The translations under genes and the position numbers were made by a program. The notes beneath the pieces were generated by a model, which made no database searches, was not told the DNA's origin, and saw only the letters and a list, made by a program, of their open reading frames with translations. Below, in pieces: positions 18,080 to 26,181 of a stretch of 64,000 nucleotides of DNA; position 1 is the first letter of the stretch, and every line of letters begins with the position of its first letter. Source of the stretch: Rhizobium oryzihabitans (GTDB taxonomy: Bacteria > Pseudomonadota > Alphaproteobacteria > Rhizobiales > Rhizobiaceae); the NCBI RefSeq assembly GCF_010669145.1, contig NZ_CP048632.1, forward strand, positions 2,686,501 through 2,750,500, in the 5' to 3' direction.

Positions 18080-18601
18080 TCAGCCGGGCAAACCGTCCCG
18101 CAGCGCTTCGAACTTCACCAGTTGTTCGACCCGCAGTTCCTTGTTTTCGTCGCGGCGGACGAAAATCTTGAACATGGCGCCGCCGGCGGCATTCATGAAC
18201 CAGACGGAACAGGAGCGGCGGCCATGAAAGCCGCGATCGACGAAAGTAATGCCGGCGCAATTGTCCTTCTTGATGTGACCGCCGATGGGACTGTCGCCAT
18301 GGATGTTGAACCAGCCGTGGCTTTCACTGCCTTCCGGCAACTCGCCCGGCACTTCCAGCACGATATCGCCGGTCTGGACGATCATCAGGACTTCGCCCCA
18401 ACCGCGCATCTCGTTCCAGATCGCGTCGAAGCGGTCGGCGGGCGCGGAAACGGCCGCACCCTCGGGCAGGATCGCCAGAATCTCGGCAGGCGTCACCTCG
18501 GCCTTGGCGGCGATGGCTTCCACGATACCGTCAGGCTTTTCGGCGAGTGCTGCGGCGGCGCGGGCCTGCCGGTCGTCGGTCTTTTGGGCTGCAATGCTCA
18601 T
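18080..18601 (-). CDS. hutX: Cytosolic heme-carrier protein HutX
   Basis: 173 residues, start at ATG 18601. Matches the HutX/HuvX family: EILAILPEGAAVSAPADRFD near the N-terminus, GEVLMIVQTGDIVLEVPGEL, then HGWFNIHGDSPIGGHIKKDN and FHGRRSCSVWFMNAAGGAMF with conserved His residues for heme. It accepts heme from the HmuTUV importer or hands it to the oxygenase. Encoded directly after the heme-degrading monooxygenase gene, 10 bp apart, so one transcript. Divergent from hmuTUV. Confidence 0.9.
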   Translation of the reverse strand: MSIAAQKTDDRQARAAAALAEKPDGIVEAIAAKAEVTPAEILAILPEGAAVSAPADRFDAIWNEMRGWGEVLMIVQTGDIVLEVPGELPEGSESHGWFNIHGDSPIGGHIKKDNCAGITFVDRGFHGRRSCSVWFMNAAGGAMFKIFVRRDENKELRVEQLVKFEALRDGLPG

Positions 18602-18611
18602 CGGACGGGCC

Positions 18612-18959
18612 TCAGGCGGCAATCGAGCGGCGTTCGCCGTTCTTGTCTTCATGAATGATGACGTCGAAACCTTCGAAATGCGGGCCTGAGAGATATTCGA
18701 CCTTGCCGCGGTTTTCGCCTGCCTTGGCGTGGGCGGCGCGGAACTGTTCGGATTTTGTCCAGGCGAGGAAATCGTCCTTGGTGGCCCAGACGGTGTGCGA
18801 GGCATAAAGCGTATGGTCGTCCGCCTTCGGGCCCTTCAGCATGTGGAATTCGATATAGCCCGGCAATTCGCTCAGATGCGATTTACGCTCGCGCCAGATG
18901 GATTCGAAGGTTTCTTCGTAACCCGGAACGACGCGAAAACGGTTCATTGCGATAAACAT
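18612..18959 (-). CDS. Heme-degrading monooxygenase (IsdG/HmuD-like ABM domain)
   Basis: 115 residues forming one antibiotic-biosynthesis-monooxygenase (ferredoxin-like) domain: MNRFRVVPGYEETFESIWRE, LPGYIEFHMLKGP, ASHTVWATKDDFLAWTKSEQ, SGPHFEGFDVIIH. Resembles the rhizobial HmuD/HmuQ heme oxygenases that open the heme ring and free iron; the Asn-Trp-His pattern of IsdG enzymes is partly visible. First gene of the hmuD-hutX pair, opposite hmuTUV, which supports a heme role. Confidence 0.85.
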   Translation of the reverse strand: MFIAMNRFRVVPGYEETFESIWRERKSHLSELPGYIEFHMLKGPKADDHTLYASHTVWATKDDFLAWTKSEQFRAAHAKAGENRGKVEYLSGPHFEGFDVIIHEDKNGERRSIAA

Positions 18960-19155
18960 GAAATTCTCCCTTTAAGTTTCCAGTTTCAGTCAGGATATCC
19001 AGCCGTGGTTAAGTTGGAAAGAGGCTCACGACAAAGCGAACAAAATTACTCCACTTATCGATTGCGCGTTCTATAAACATGTGCAAATAACTCAAGTTAA
19101 ATAAGAAGGGCAGGCCCATATCTGCTCGTGCCAGCTTGTGTTTCAGGATAGCGCC

Positions 19156-20037
19156 ATGTTGAACTTTCGCCTTCGTCCGTTCGTTTTCGCCGCCCTCATC
19201 GCCGTTGCCGCGCCGGGTGCGCAAGCCTCGGACAAGAGCAATCCGGAAGCGAAACGCATCGTTGCAGTGGGCGGCACGGTGACGGAAATCCTTTATGCGC
19301 TGGGCGCTGAAGACCGCATCGTGGCGCGCGACAGCACCAGCAGCTATCCGGCGGATGCGCTTTCGAAGCCCGATATTGGCTATATGCGGGCGCTGTCGTC
19401 GGAGGGCATTCTGTCGCAGAAGCCCGATCTCATCCTGTCGGAAGACGGTTCCGGCCCGGCGGATGTCATCGCCATCCTCAAGGCCAGCGCGGTGCCTTTC
19501 GTCACCGTCGATACCCCGCCGAGCGGCGAGGCTATTGCGAAGAAGATCGAGGATGTCGGTGCGGCGGTCGGTCTTTCCGACAAGGCGAAGGCGCTGGCCG
19601 CAGAGACCAAAGCCGGGCTGGACGCGCTGGCCAAGGATGTGTCGGCCGTGCCTGAAAAGAACAGGAAGCGTGTGCTCTTCGTGCTTTCCAGCGCCGGCGG
19701 CCGCATCATGGCGGCGGGCAAGGACACCGAAGCAGCCGCAATCATCGAGATGGCCGGCGGCATCAATGCCGCGCAGGAAATCAGCGGTTACAAGCCGCTC
19801 ACGGATGAGGCAGTCATTGCCTCAGCACCGGACGTGGTGTTGACCATGGCGCGTGGCGACCATGCCGCCAAGGCAGCCGAGATTTTTGCGCTTCCCGCCT
19901 TCCAGTCCACGCCGGCTGCTGCAAGCAAGGCACTCATCAGCATGGACGGGCTTTATCTCATCGGTTTCGGCCCACGCACCCCGGCCGCCGGTCGTGAACT
20001 GGCGAACAAGCTTTACCCGGAGGCGGTGAAGCCGTGA
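19156..20037 (+). CDS. hmuT: Heme ABC transporter periplasmic binding protein
   Basis: Heme-binding protein of about 293 residues. The start at 19156 behind AGGATAG gives a clean signal (MLNFRLRPFVFAALIAVAAP, Gly-Ala-Gln-Ala before the cut). The TroA-like fold has IVAVGGTVTEILYALGAEDR and DSTSSYPADAL; the Tyr in this region is the likely heme ligand of HmuT/ShuT proteins, and GYMRALSSEGILSQKPDLIL follows. Delivers heme to HmuUV. It overlaps hmuU by four bases. Transcribed away from hmuD-hutX over a 196-bp shared regulatory region. Confidence 0.92.
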   Translation: MLNFRLRPFVFAALIAVAAPGAQASDKSNPEAKRIVAVGGTVTEILYALGAEDRIVARDSTSSYPADALSKPDIGYMRALSSEGILSQKPDLILSEDGSGPADVIAILKASAVPFVTVDTPPSGEAIAKKIEDVGAAVGLSDKAKALAAETKAGLDALAKDVSAVPEKNRKRVLFVLSSAGGRIMAAGKDTEAAAIIEMAGGINAAQEISGYKPLTDEAVIASAPDVVLTMARGDHAAKAAEIFALPAFQSTPAAASKALISMDGLYLIGFGPRTPAAGRELANKLYPEAVKP

Positions 20038-21122
20038 GCCTCGCCGTCTTGAGTTCCACCGAAGGCGCCGCACCGGGTGACAGGTCCCGTCAGGGTGCCA
20101 TCACCCTCGCGGTGCTTGTCGGCATTCTGCTGTTTGCCTGTGGTGTGTCGCTTGTCAGCGGTCCCACGGGTGTCGGCATTTCCGAACTCTGGGCTTATCT
20201 CACCGGCGGTGCTGCGGAACTCGATGCGCGTGACAGGGTCATTCTCGAGGCGGTGCGCCTGCCGCGCACGGCGCTCGGCATGTTGATCGGCGCGGGGCTT
20301 GGCGTCTCGGGCGCGATGATGCAGGGGCTGTTCCGCAATCCGCTTGCCGATCCCGGCATTGTCGGTGTCACTTCGGGTGCCGCGCTGTTTGCGGTTGCGG
20401 CCATTTCTCTCGGGGAAGGCGCGCTTGCCACGGTCGCCGTGTTTTTCGGACCGCATTTCCTGCCGCTGATGGCGTTTTTCGGCGGGCTTTTGAACACCTG
20501 GGTGCTTTATCTCATCGCCACGAAGGACGGGGCGACCTCCACCACCACGCTCATTCTGGCCGGTATCGCGGTGGCGGCAATCAGCGGTGCGCTGACGGGC
20601 CTGATGATCTTCGTGGCCGACGACCGGGCGCTGCGCGACATCACCTTCTGGTCGCTCGGTTCGCTCGGCGGGGCCACTCCCGCCAAGGTTCTCGCGACCT
20701 TGCCCTTTATCGTCATCGTGCTCGCCATCATTCCCTTCGTCGCCAGGGGGCTGGATGCGCTGATCCTTGGCGATGCGGCGGCTTTCCACATGGGCATTCC
20801 CGTGCAGCGACTGAAGCGGGTCGTCATTCTGGCCGTTGCCGCCGCCTGCGGCGCGAGCGTGGCGGCTGCCGGCTCCATCGGTTTTGTCGGCATCGTCGTG
20901 CCACATCTGCTGCGGCTCGCCATCGGCCCGTCGCACCGTTTCCTGCTGCCGGCCTCGGCACTTGGCGGGGCCGCACTTCTGCTTCTCGCCGATAGTTTTG
21001 CCCGCACCGTCGCAGCACCGGCGGAATTGCCCATCGGCGTGGTCACGGCTTTGATCGGCGCGCCGGTCTTCCTGTTCCTGCTGCTTGGCCGGGGCGGATT
21101 TTCCATGCGGAACATGCCATGA
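20034..21122 (+). CDS. hmuU: Heme ABC transporter permease
   Basis: FecCD-type permease of 362 residues with about ten helices: LEAVRLPRTALGMLIGAGLG, SGAMMQGLFRNPLADPGIVG and the C-terminal GSIGFVGIVVPHLLRLAIGP are the family signatures. Forms the membrane channel for heme with HmuT and HmuV. Overlaps both neighbours by four bases, so hmuTUV is tightly coupled. Confidence 0.94.
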   Translation: MSLAVLSSTEGAAPGDRSRQGAITLAVLVGILLFACGVSLVSGPTGVGISELWAYLTGGAAELDARDRVILEAVRLPRTALGMLIGAGLGVSGAMMQGLFRNPLADPGIVGVTSGAALFAVAAISLGEGALATVAVFFGPHFLPLMAFFGGLLNTWVLYLIATKDGATSTTTLILAGIAVAAISGALTGLMIFVADDRALRDITFWSLGSLGGATPAKVLATLPFIVIVLAIIPFVARGLDALILGDAAAFHMGIPVQRLKRVVILAVAAACGASVAAAGSIGFVGIVVPHLLRLAIGPSHRFLLPASALGGAALLLLADSFARTVAAPAELPIGVVTALIGAPVFLFLLLGRGGFSMRNMP

Positions 21123-21901
21123 TCCGGGCCGAAAACCTCACCCTCATCCGTTCCGGCCGCCGCCTGCTCGACGCGGTCAACGTCGATCTGAAGCCGGGCA
21201 AGGTCAATGTCATCATCGGTCCGAACGGCGCCGGAAAATCGACGCTGATGAAGGTTCTCTCGGGCGAGATGCACGCCGAGGCGGGGTCGGTAACCTATAA
21301 TGATGTTGCCCTGCCGTTGTTCACACCGGTTCAGCTTGCGCGCATCCGCGCCGTCCTGCCGCAGAATACCCAGCTGGCCTTTCCTTTCACCGCGCTCGAA
21401 ATCGTGCGCATGGGCGCTGTCGCGCAAGGGTCGCGCGCGCCGGAAGAGCAGGCCCGCCGGGCGCTCACCAAGGCCGGGCTTCGCGGGTTCGAACAGCGTT
21501 CCTACAATATGCTGTCGGGCGGCGAGCAGCAGCGTGTGCAATTTGCCCGCGCTCTCGCGCAGGTGCCACATCCGGTGGAAAACGGCGAAGTGCGGGCGCT
21601 GTTTCTCGATGAGCCGACGGCCAGTCTCGATATTGGCCACCAGATCGCGGTGCTGGAAACGGCGCGCGATTTCGCCGCTGGCGGCGGCCTGGTGCTTGCC
21701 ATCCTGCATGACCTCAACCTTGCGGCGGAATTTGCCGATCAACTTATCGTCATGCACGGCGGCCGCGTGACGGCGAGCGGTCCTTCGCTGGAAACGATCA
21801 GCGACGAGACGATCGCCAGGGTCTATGGCATTGGCGGCGTCGTCGGACGGCTGCCCGCGCGGCATATTCCTTATGTGCTGCCGCAGTCGCGGCACCGCTG
21901 A
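21119..21901 (+). CDS. hmuV: Heme ABC transporter ATP-binding protein
   Basis: ATPase of 260 residues: Walker A VIIGPNGAGKSTLMK, Q-loop AVLPQNTQLAFPFTALEIVR, signature LSGGEQQRVQFARALAQ, Walker B ALFLDEPTASLDIGHQ, H-loop ILHDLNLAAEFAD. The HmuV family has the same PHP-type insert near the signature (AQVPHPVENGEVRALFLDEP). Powers heme import. Last gene of hmuTUV; converges with the DUF454 gene. Confidence 0.95.
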   Translation: MIRAENLTLIRSGRRLLDAVNVDLKPGKVNVIIGPNGAGKSTLMKVLSGEMHAEAGSVTYNDVALPLFTPVQLARIRAVLPQNTQLAFPFTALEIVRMGAVAQGSRAPEEQARRALTKAGLRGFEQRSYNMLSGGEQQRVQFARALAQVPHPVENGEVRALFLDEPTASLDIGHQIAVLETARDFAAGGGLVLAILHDLNLAAEFADQLIVMHGGRVTASGPSLETISDETIARVYGIGGVVGRLPARHIPYVLPQSRHR

Positions 21902-21914
21902 GTGCGGCTGACCT

Positions 21915-22271
21915 TCAGCTTTCCGGCCGGGTGACGATGAAGAGTGCAGAGCCCAGCATGACGGCGGCAACGATTGCTGCGCGCAGCGCCGGCGGTTCGC
22001 TCAGGAACCAGAAGGCGGCGTAACTCGCACACATGGCAGACAGGGCGGCGATCTTCGCCTTGCGGGCAATTGCGCCGCGCTCGCGCCAGCGGCGAAGCGA
22101 GGGGCCAAATCTGGGATGGGCGAGAAGCCATGCCTCCAGTTTCGGCGAAGAGCGGGAAAAGCACCAGAGCGCCAGAAGCAGGAATGGGGTGGTGGGCAAA
22201 ACGGGAAGAAACGCGCCGACAATGCCGGTCGCGACCATAAGCCAGCCAAGACAGAGGTACAGAAGGCGCAT
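21915..22271 (-). CDS. DUF454 (YbaN-like) membrane protein
   Basis: 118-residue inner-membrane protein of the YbaN/DUF454 family, with two to three helices (YLCLGWLMVATGIVGAFLPV, FLLLALWCFSRSS) and the conserved PLLPTTPF-like motif (here PVLPTTPFLLLALW). Cellular role is not established; homologues often lie next to heme genes, as here. A perfect inverted repeat (22283-22307) lies just upstream of its start. Confidence 0.87.
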   Translation of the reverse strand: MRLLYLCLGWLMVATGIVGAFLPVLPTTPFLLLALWCFSRSSPKLEAWLLAHPRFGPSLRRWRERGAIARKAKIAALSAMCASYAAFWFLSEPPALRAAIVAAVMLGSALFIVTRPES

Positions 22272-22282
22272 GGATATGCCGG

Positions 22283-22307
22283 TATCATGAGTTCTCTACT
22301 CATGATA
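22283..22307. promoter_or_regulatory. Perfect 25-bp inverted repeat, candidate operator
   Basis: Arms TATCATGAGT (22283-22292) and ACTCATGATA (22298-22307) match perfectly around TCTCT. It begins 12 bp before the DUF454 start, and the glyoxalase gene lies 216 bp on the other side. The flanks have no T run, so an operator for a dimeric repressor is more likely than a terminator. Regulator unknown. Confidence 0.55.
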
Positions 22308-22523
22308 GGGCGGAGCGCTGAAATCTGTGTGCCGTGTTGCCGCAGGCCCTCGCCCTGCGGGGAAACCGGGGTGTTTCGCCATCACATTTGCCGTGATCGA
22401 AGCTTTGCCTCCCGTCACAAAGCGCCTTTAGGGTTGAAAGCGAAGCACACTGTCTTTATCCCGTTGGTCCGCAATGCCCGGAGCATAACCGGGCCACGAC
22501 GACAGGAAGAAGAAGGAAACACC

Positions 22524-22919
22524 ATGGCCAAGCTGATCCACTCGATGGTCCGGGTGCTGGACGAAAAGCGTTCGGTGGAATTTTACAAACAGGCTTTCGG
22601 GCTCGAGATTGCGGAACGCGCCGAGTTCGAAAATTTCACGCTGATCTATCTCAGCAATGCCGAAGGCGATTTCGAACTGGAACTGACCGTCAATCGGGGT
22701 CGTGAAGTGCCTTATGCGCTGGGCGACGGCTACGGCCACCTCGCCGTCAGTGTTGCCAATGTGGATGCCGAACATCAGCGCTTTATCGATATCGGCCTGT
22801 CTCCGGGCAAGATCATCGAAGCCGAATACAAGGGCCAGCCTTTCGCGAAATATTTCTTCATTTGCGATCCGGATGGTTACAAGATCGAAGTGCTGCAGCG
22901 CGGCAACCGGTTTAAGTAA
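22524..22919 (+). CDS. VOC-superfamily protein, lactoylglutathione lyase-like (glyoxalase I)
   Basis: 131 residues, start at ATG 22524 behind GAAGGA. The vicinal-oxygen-chelate fold is clear: [61 protein letters not shown]. Metal ligands expected for glyoxalase I (His in LIHSMVRV, Glu in LELT, His in YGHLAV, Glu in KIEVLQ) are all present, so the GloA reaction (methylglyoxal-glutathione to lactoylglutathione) is likely. Ung follows after 13 bp, probably on the same transcript. Confidence 0.86.
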   Translation: MAKLIHSMVRVLDEKRSVEFYKQAFGLEIAERAEFENFTLIYLSNAEGDFELELTVNRGREVPYALGDGYGHLAVSVANVDAEHQRFIDIGLSPGKIIEAEYKGQPFAKYFFICDPDGYKIEVLQRGNRFK

Positions 22920-22932
22920 GAAGAGGCACATC

Positions 22933-23625
22933 ATGGCAGAGGCAGGCGTCAAACTCGAAGACAGCTGGAAACGTGTTCTTTCCGCCGAATTCGCCAGCCC
23001 CTACATGCTGAAGCTCAAAGATTTCCTGCTTGCCGAAAAAACCGCCGGCAAGCACATCTTTCCCAAAGGCGCCGAATATTTCCGGGCGCTGGATCTGACG
23101 CCGCTCGACAAGGTCAAGGTCGTCATTCTGGGACAGGATCCCTATCATGGAATTGGCCAGGCGCATGGCCTGTGCTTTTCGGTCCAGCCCGGCGTGCGCA
23201 TCCCACCTTCGCTCGTCAATATCTACAAGGAATTGCAGAGCGATCTCGGCATTCGCCCGGTCAATCACGGCTTTCTGGAAAGCTGGGCGAAACAGGGCGT
23301 GCTTTTGCTCAACAGCGTGCTGACGGTGGAAGAATCGCGCGCCGCCTCGCATCAGGGGCAGGGCTGGGAAAAATTCACCGATGCCGTCATCCGTGCCGTC
23401 AATAACGAGTGCGAGCATGTGGTGTTCCTGCTCTGGGGATCCTACGCCCAGAAGAAGGCAGCCTTCGTGGACCAGAAAAAACATCTGGTGCTGCGTTCGC
23501 CGCACCCTTCGCCGCTTTCGGCCCATAACGGCTTTTTCGGCAATGGCCATTTCTCCAAGGCAAACGCCTTTCTGGTTTCCCACGGCCGCGAGCCGATCGA
23601 CTGGCAATTGCCGGAGATGGCTTAA
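22933..23625 (+). CDS. ung: Uracil-DNA glycosylase (family 1)
   Basis: 230 residues. Catalytic water-activating motif [18 protein letters not shown], uracil pocket [20 protein letters not shown], and the Leu-loop [20 protein letters not shown] are all intact. Removes uracil from DNA in base-excision repair. It follows the glyoxalase gene closely; the next gene is an IS110-family transposase on the same strand. Confidence 0.97.
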   Translation: MAEAGVKLEDSWKRVLSAEFASPYMLKLKDFLLAEKTAGKHIFPKGAEYFRALDLTPLDKVKVVILGQDPYHGIGQAHGLCFSVQPGVRIPPSLVNIYKELQSDLGIRPVNHGFLESWAKQGVLLLNSVLTVEESRAASHQGQGWEKFTDAVIRAVNNECEHVVFLLWGSYAQKKAAFVDQKKHLVLRSPHPSPLSAHNGFFGNGHFSKANAFLVSHGREPIDWQLPEMA

Positions 23626-23640
23626 GCGATTTTACCAGCC

Positions 23641-23673
23641 CTCCCCTCATCCCTGTGCCCGTCACAGGGATCC
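23641..23673. repeat. Left arm of a family 1 palindromic element, split by the IS
   Basis: CTCATCCCTGTG-CCCGT-CACAGGGATCC has the end-hairpin form of family 1 elements. The rest of the element resumes at 24781, so the IS at 23674-24780 was inserted directly after the hairpin. Confidence 0.75.
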
Positions 23674-23702
23674 TGTGTATTGCGTCTGTGCTAGAATGGT
23701 AG

Positions 23703-23827
23703 CGGACGGAAGGCCGTCGGGATCCTGGTCGTTTGAGACCGCTTGCTGGCTCTGGTCCTCCGTCCGCCTTTGATATCCCAACCTGAACAGTTGATTGAGG
23801 CCGTGAGCGCGGACCTCGAAGCACAGG
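23703..23827 (+). ncRNA. Candidate bridge RNA (seekRNA) of the IS110-family element
   Basis: The left non-coding end folds into two guide-bearing units. Unit 1: stem CGGACGGA (23703-23710) / TCCGTCCG (23759-23766), an internal loop, and an apical hairpin GGTC-GTTTGA-GACC (23727-23740). Its loop carries GGGATCC (23719-23725), identical to the left target at 23667-23673, and TCTGG (23751-23755), complementary to the right target CCAGA at 24781. Unit 2: hairpin GAGGCCG / CGGaCCTC (23797-23817), flanked by ACAGTTG (23787-23793), identical to the right IS end (24774-24780), and CACAGG (23822-23827), complementary to CCTGTG at the left end (23672-23677). Guide order and polarity fit IS110 bridge RNAs. 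Exact RNA ends are not determined. Confidence 0.7.
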
Positions 23828-23839
23828 ATGAGGCTTGCC

Positions 23840-24769
23840 ATGATACACCCTGTTTTCATTGGATGCGACGTCGCCAAGGCGCATCTTGATCTTTTCGACG
23901 GCCGGACATCCCGGCATATCCGCATCGACAACACCGCTGCCGCCATTCATGCATGGCTGCAAAGCCTGGAGGGGCAGGAGGCGACGGTCATTCTGGAGGC
24001 GACCGGGCGTTATGACAGGCAGCTGCGCGCGGCTCTCGATCGGCAACAGCGTCCGTATTGCCGGGTCAACCCCGCCCGGGCGCGCGACTTCGCAAGAGCC
24101 ACCGGCCGCCTGGCCAAGACCGACGCCATCGATGCCCGCCTGCTGGCACGCATGGGCGAAACGCTTGGCCCCGCAACCAGCACACCACCCGATCCGGCCC
24201 GGCAGGCGCTTGCCAGCTTCCATACAAGGCGCGATCAGCTCGTTGCCATGCGCCAGCAGGAGCGGCTTCGCCTTTCCAGCGCAGAACCCATGGAGCACGA
24301 TAGTCTGGAGCGCCATCTCATCTGGCTGGACGGCGAGATCGAGGCGATCGAAAAAGCCTGTCACGCCCATGTCCGGGAAAACGCGGAACTGAACGAACAA
24401 AGCACCAGGCTTCGTTCCATTCCGGGCGTCGGGCCAGTCACCGCATTCACGCTGATGGCGCATATGCCGGAACTGGGCGGCAGCTCTTCCAAAGCCATGG
24501 CGGCATTGGCGGGACTTGCTCCCTTCAATGCCGACAGCGGCATCAAACGCGGCCAGCGCCATATTCGCGGCGGACGAAAGCGCGTGCGCGATGCCCTCTA
24601 CATGGCGGCGCTGGTGGCTTACAGGCTGAAGACCGCCTTCGCCCGCACGGCGCAAACCATGCAGACCAAGGGCAAACCGTTCAAGGTCATGATCATTGCC
24701 ATCGCCCGCAAAATCCTCGTCGCCGCAAACGCAATCCTCAGGGATAAAACCGTCTTTGCTAAAACCTGA
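23840..24769 (+). CDS. IS110-family transposase (bridge-RNA-guided DEDD recombinase)
   Basis: About 309 residues. Start taken at ATG 23840 (MIHPVFIGCDVAKAHLDLFD) behind GATGAGG; an in-frame ATG at 23828 is also possible. The RuvC-like DEDD domain shows GCDVAKAHLD, ILEATGRYDRQL and LAKTDAIDARLLARMG with its acidic residues; the C-terminal Tnp_20 domain has LRSIPGVGPVTAFTLMAHMP and SKAMAALAGLAPFNADSG with the serine, then KRGQRHIRGGRKRVRDALYM. Length and motifs are complete, so the element may be active. It acts with the RNA encoded just upstream. Confidence 0.93.
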   Translation: MIHPVFIGCDVAKAHLDLFDGRTSRHIRIDNTAAAIHAWLQSLEGQEATVILEATGRYDRQLRAALDRQQRPYCRVNPARARDFARATGRLAKTDAIDARLLARMGETLGPATSTPPDPARQALASFHTRRDQLVAMRQQERLRLSSAEPMEHDSLERHLIWLDGEIEAIEKACHAHVRENAELNEQSTRLRSIPGVGPVTAFTLMAHMPELGGSSSKAMAALAGLAPFNADSGIKRGQRHIRGGRKRVRDALYMAALVAYRLKTAFARTAQTMQTKGKPFKVMIIAIARKILVAANAILRDKTVFAKT

Positions 24770-24780
24770 CAATACAGTTG

Positions 24781-24870
24781 CCAGACGCGAGCGTCCGCGC
24801 GCCGGGAAGAGTCTTTTCAGCCCAAGGACTTGGGCTGGCTGGATTCCGGCTCAAGGCCGGAATGACGGGG
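24781..24870. repeat. Right part of the family 1 palindromic element split by the IS
   Basis: CCAGACGCGAGCGTCC, then AGAGTCTTTTCAGCCCAAGG, TTGGGCTGGCTGGATT and a terminal hairpin TTCCGG-CTCAA-GGCCGGAA, ending TGACGGGG. This is the core and right hairpin of a family 1 element, continuing from 23673. Its right hairpin stem differs from the left one, unlike the other copies. Confidence 0.75.
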
Positions 24871-24940
24871 AGCGCAGCAAATATCTTTACAGCGTGGTCG
24901 TGTCCGGTTTAAGGATACTAGACTATAAAGTGAAGGATTT

Positions 24941-26017
24941 ATGCCCGTGTCTCTCCTGTCTGCAGAAACCTCCGTCTCGCTGCCCGATCCCGCGTCGATT
25001 GTCGATGCTTTCGAGGATCATTTCTCCGAACATATGGAGATGGAGCGGGAAGGGACGACGGTGCGTTTCAAGGCGGAATACGGCCATGGCAGCTTCAGCG
25101 CCGAAGGTGGCCGGTTCGCCGCCCGGGTCAGCTGCGTTTCCGAACATATATTGATGTCGGTGAAGGCCATGGTGGCCGAGCATATTGTCGAGTTTTCCGG
25201 CAAGACGGGGCTCGATTTCCGCTGGAGCGGCCACGGTGCCTATCAGCGGGAGCTGCCCAATCTCTTCGTCGGCAAGGTTGTCCGCGCCTATAATCTGACG
25301 CCGCATATGCGCCGTCTCGTGGTGTCCGTCGAAAGCGGCATTGAGCGGCTCGTCACCGGCGGCATGCATGTCCGCCTGCTGCTGGTGCCGGATCAGGCCC
25401 GTGCACCGGTCTGGCCTTATCTCGCCCCCACCGGCGCTATCGTCTGGCCGGCGGGCGACGATCTTCTGACGCGGCGCGTCTATACCATCCGCTCCGGCGA
25501 TGTCGGGCGCGGCGAGGTGGATATCGATTTCGTCATGCATGAGGGCGATGACATGCCGGGCGCGAATTTCGGCGCCACGGCAAAGCCGGGCGACGTTCTC
25601 GGCATCATCGGCCCGAGCGGCACTTGCCCGGAGGCGGAGCGTTACGTCTTTGCCGGTGATGAGACGGCGCTACCGGTGATGCTACGCATGGCGGCGGAAA
25701 TGCCGGCCGGCAAAAAGCTCAGCGTCTATGCCGAGATCGACAACGAGGCGGAACGGCAGGAGATCGTCTGCGCCGCCAATGTCGAATGGACGTGGCTTTA
25801 TCGTCGCGGCAAGCCCGCCGGCACCGCTGGCCTCATCGAACAGGCGCTGCGTGGTCATGCCTTTAAGGGGGAGCATGAAGGCCTGCATGTTTTCGTCGCC
25901 TGCGAGAAGTCGGAGGCGAGGGCTGCCAAGTCCTTCCTCACCGATGAGATTTCCTTCCCCAAGGCATCGCTGCGCGCCGTCGGTTACTGGACCATGGGCC
26001 TCGCCGACGATCATTGA
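24941..26017 (+). CDS. Siderophore-interacting protein (ferric-siderophore reductase) with N-terminal DUF2218
   Basis: 358 residues. Residues about 10-90 form a DUF2218 domain (SIVDAFEDHFSEHMEMEREG); about 105-235 form the FAD-binding beta-barrel (VRAYNLTPHMRRLVVS, LTRRVYTIRSGDV, VDIDFVMHEGDDMPGANFGA); the C-terminal part is the SIP NADPH domain (RYVFAGDETALPVMLRMAAE, VFVACEKSEARAAKSFLTD, GYWTMGLADDH). Reduces siderophore-bound Fe(III) in the cytosol to release iron. Stands alone between the IS and a dioxygenase gene. Presumably works with iron importers such as the ABC system at 4.7-8.5 kb. Confidence 0.9.
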   Translation: MPVSLLSAETSVSLPDPASIVDAFEDHFSEHMEMEREGTTVRFKAEYGHGSFSAEGGRFAARVSCVSEHILMSVKAMVAEHIVEFSGKTGLDFRWSGHGAYQRELPNLFVGKVVRAYNLTPHMRRLVVSVESGIERLVTGGMHVRLLLVPDQARAPVWPYLAPTGAIVWPAGDDLLTRRVYTIRSGDVGRGEVDIDFVMHEGDDMPGANFGATAKPGDVLGIIGPSGTCPEAERYVFAGDETALPVMLRMAAEMPAGKKLSVYAEIDNEAERQEIVCAANVEWTWLYRRGKPAGTAGLIEQALRGHAFKGEHEGLHVFVACEKSEARAAKSFLTDEISFPKASLRAVGYWTMGLADDH

Positions 26018-26181
26018 GACGTGCCGTCAGGCTTGGTTGAACAGTAGGTTTGATCGTTCACCAATCGGGAACAATCCGTTCCTGTTGCCGGTCTATGCCT
26101 GCCGCGCCTCTTACCCCATCTTTACGCCATGAACAGGGCGGGCCCGATTGCGAGGCCTGTCAGTGCGAAAAGGGGTTTACC

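Larger units (their letters stand above)
23674..24780 (+). mobile_element. IS110-family insertion sequence inserted in a palindromic repeat
   Basis: About 1107 bp between two CC dinucleotides (23672-23673 and 24781-24782); joining the flanks restores GGGATCCAGACGCG, matching the CCAG core of other family 1 elements. The layout is that of the IS110 group: about 166 bp of structured non-coding DNA at the left end, one DEDD-type transposase gene, and almost nothing (about 10 bp) after it. There is no target duplication beyond the possible CC core, and only a subterminal TGTATTG/CAATACA inverted match. Insertion of IS110 elements into REP-like repeats is known in other bacteria. Confidence 0.85.

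Noticed and set aside
19060..19100. Possible Irr or RirA box upstream of hmuT (GTTCTATAAAC)
   Set aside because: Only one half resembles the ICE motif and the other half does not pair, so it was not listed as a site, though iron control of hmuTUV is likely.
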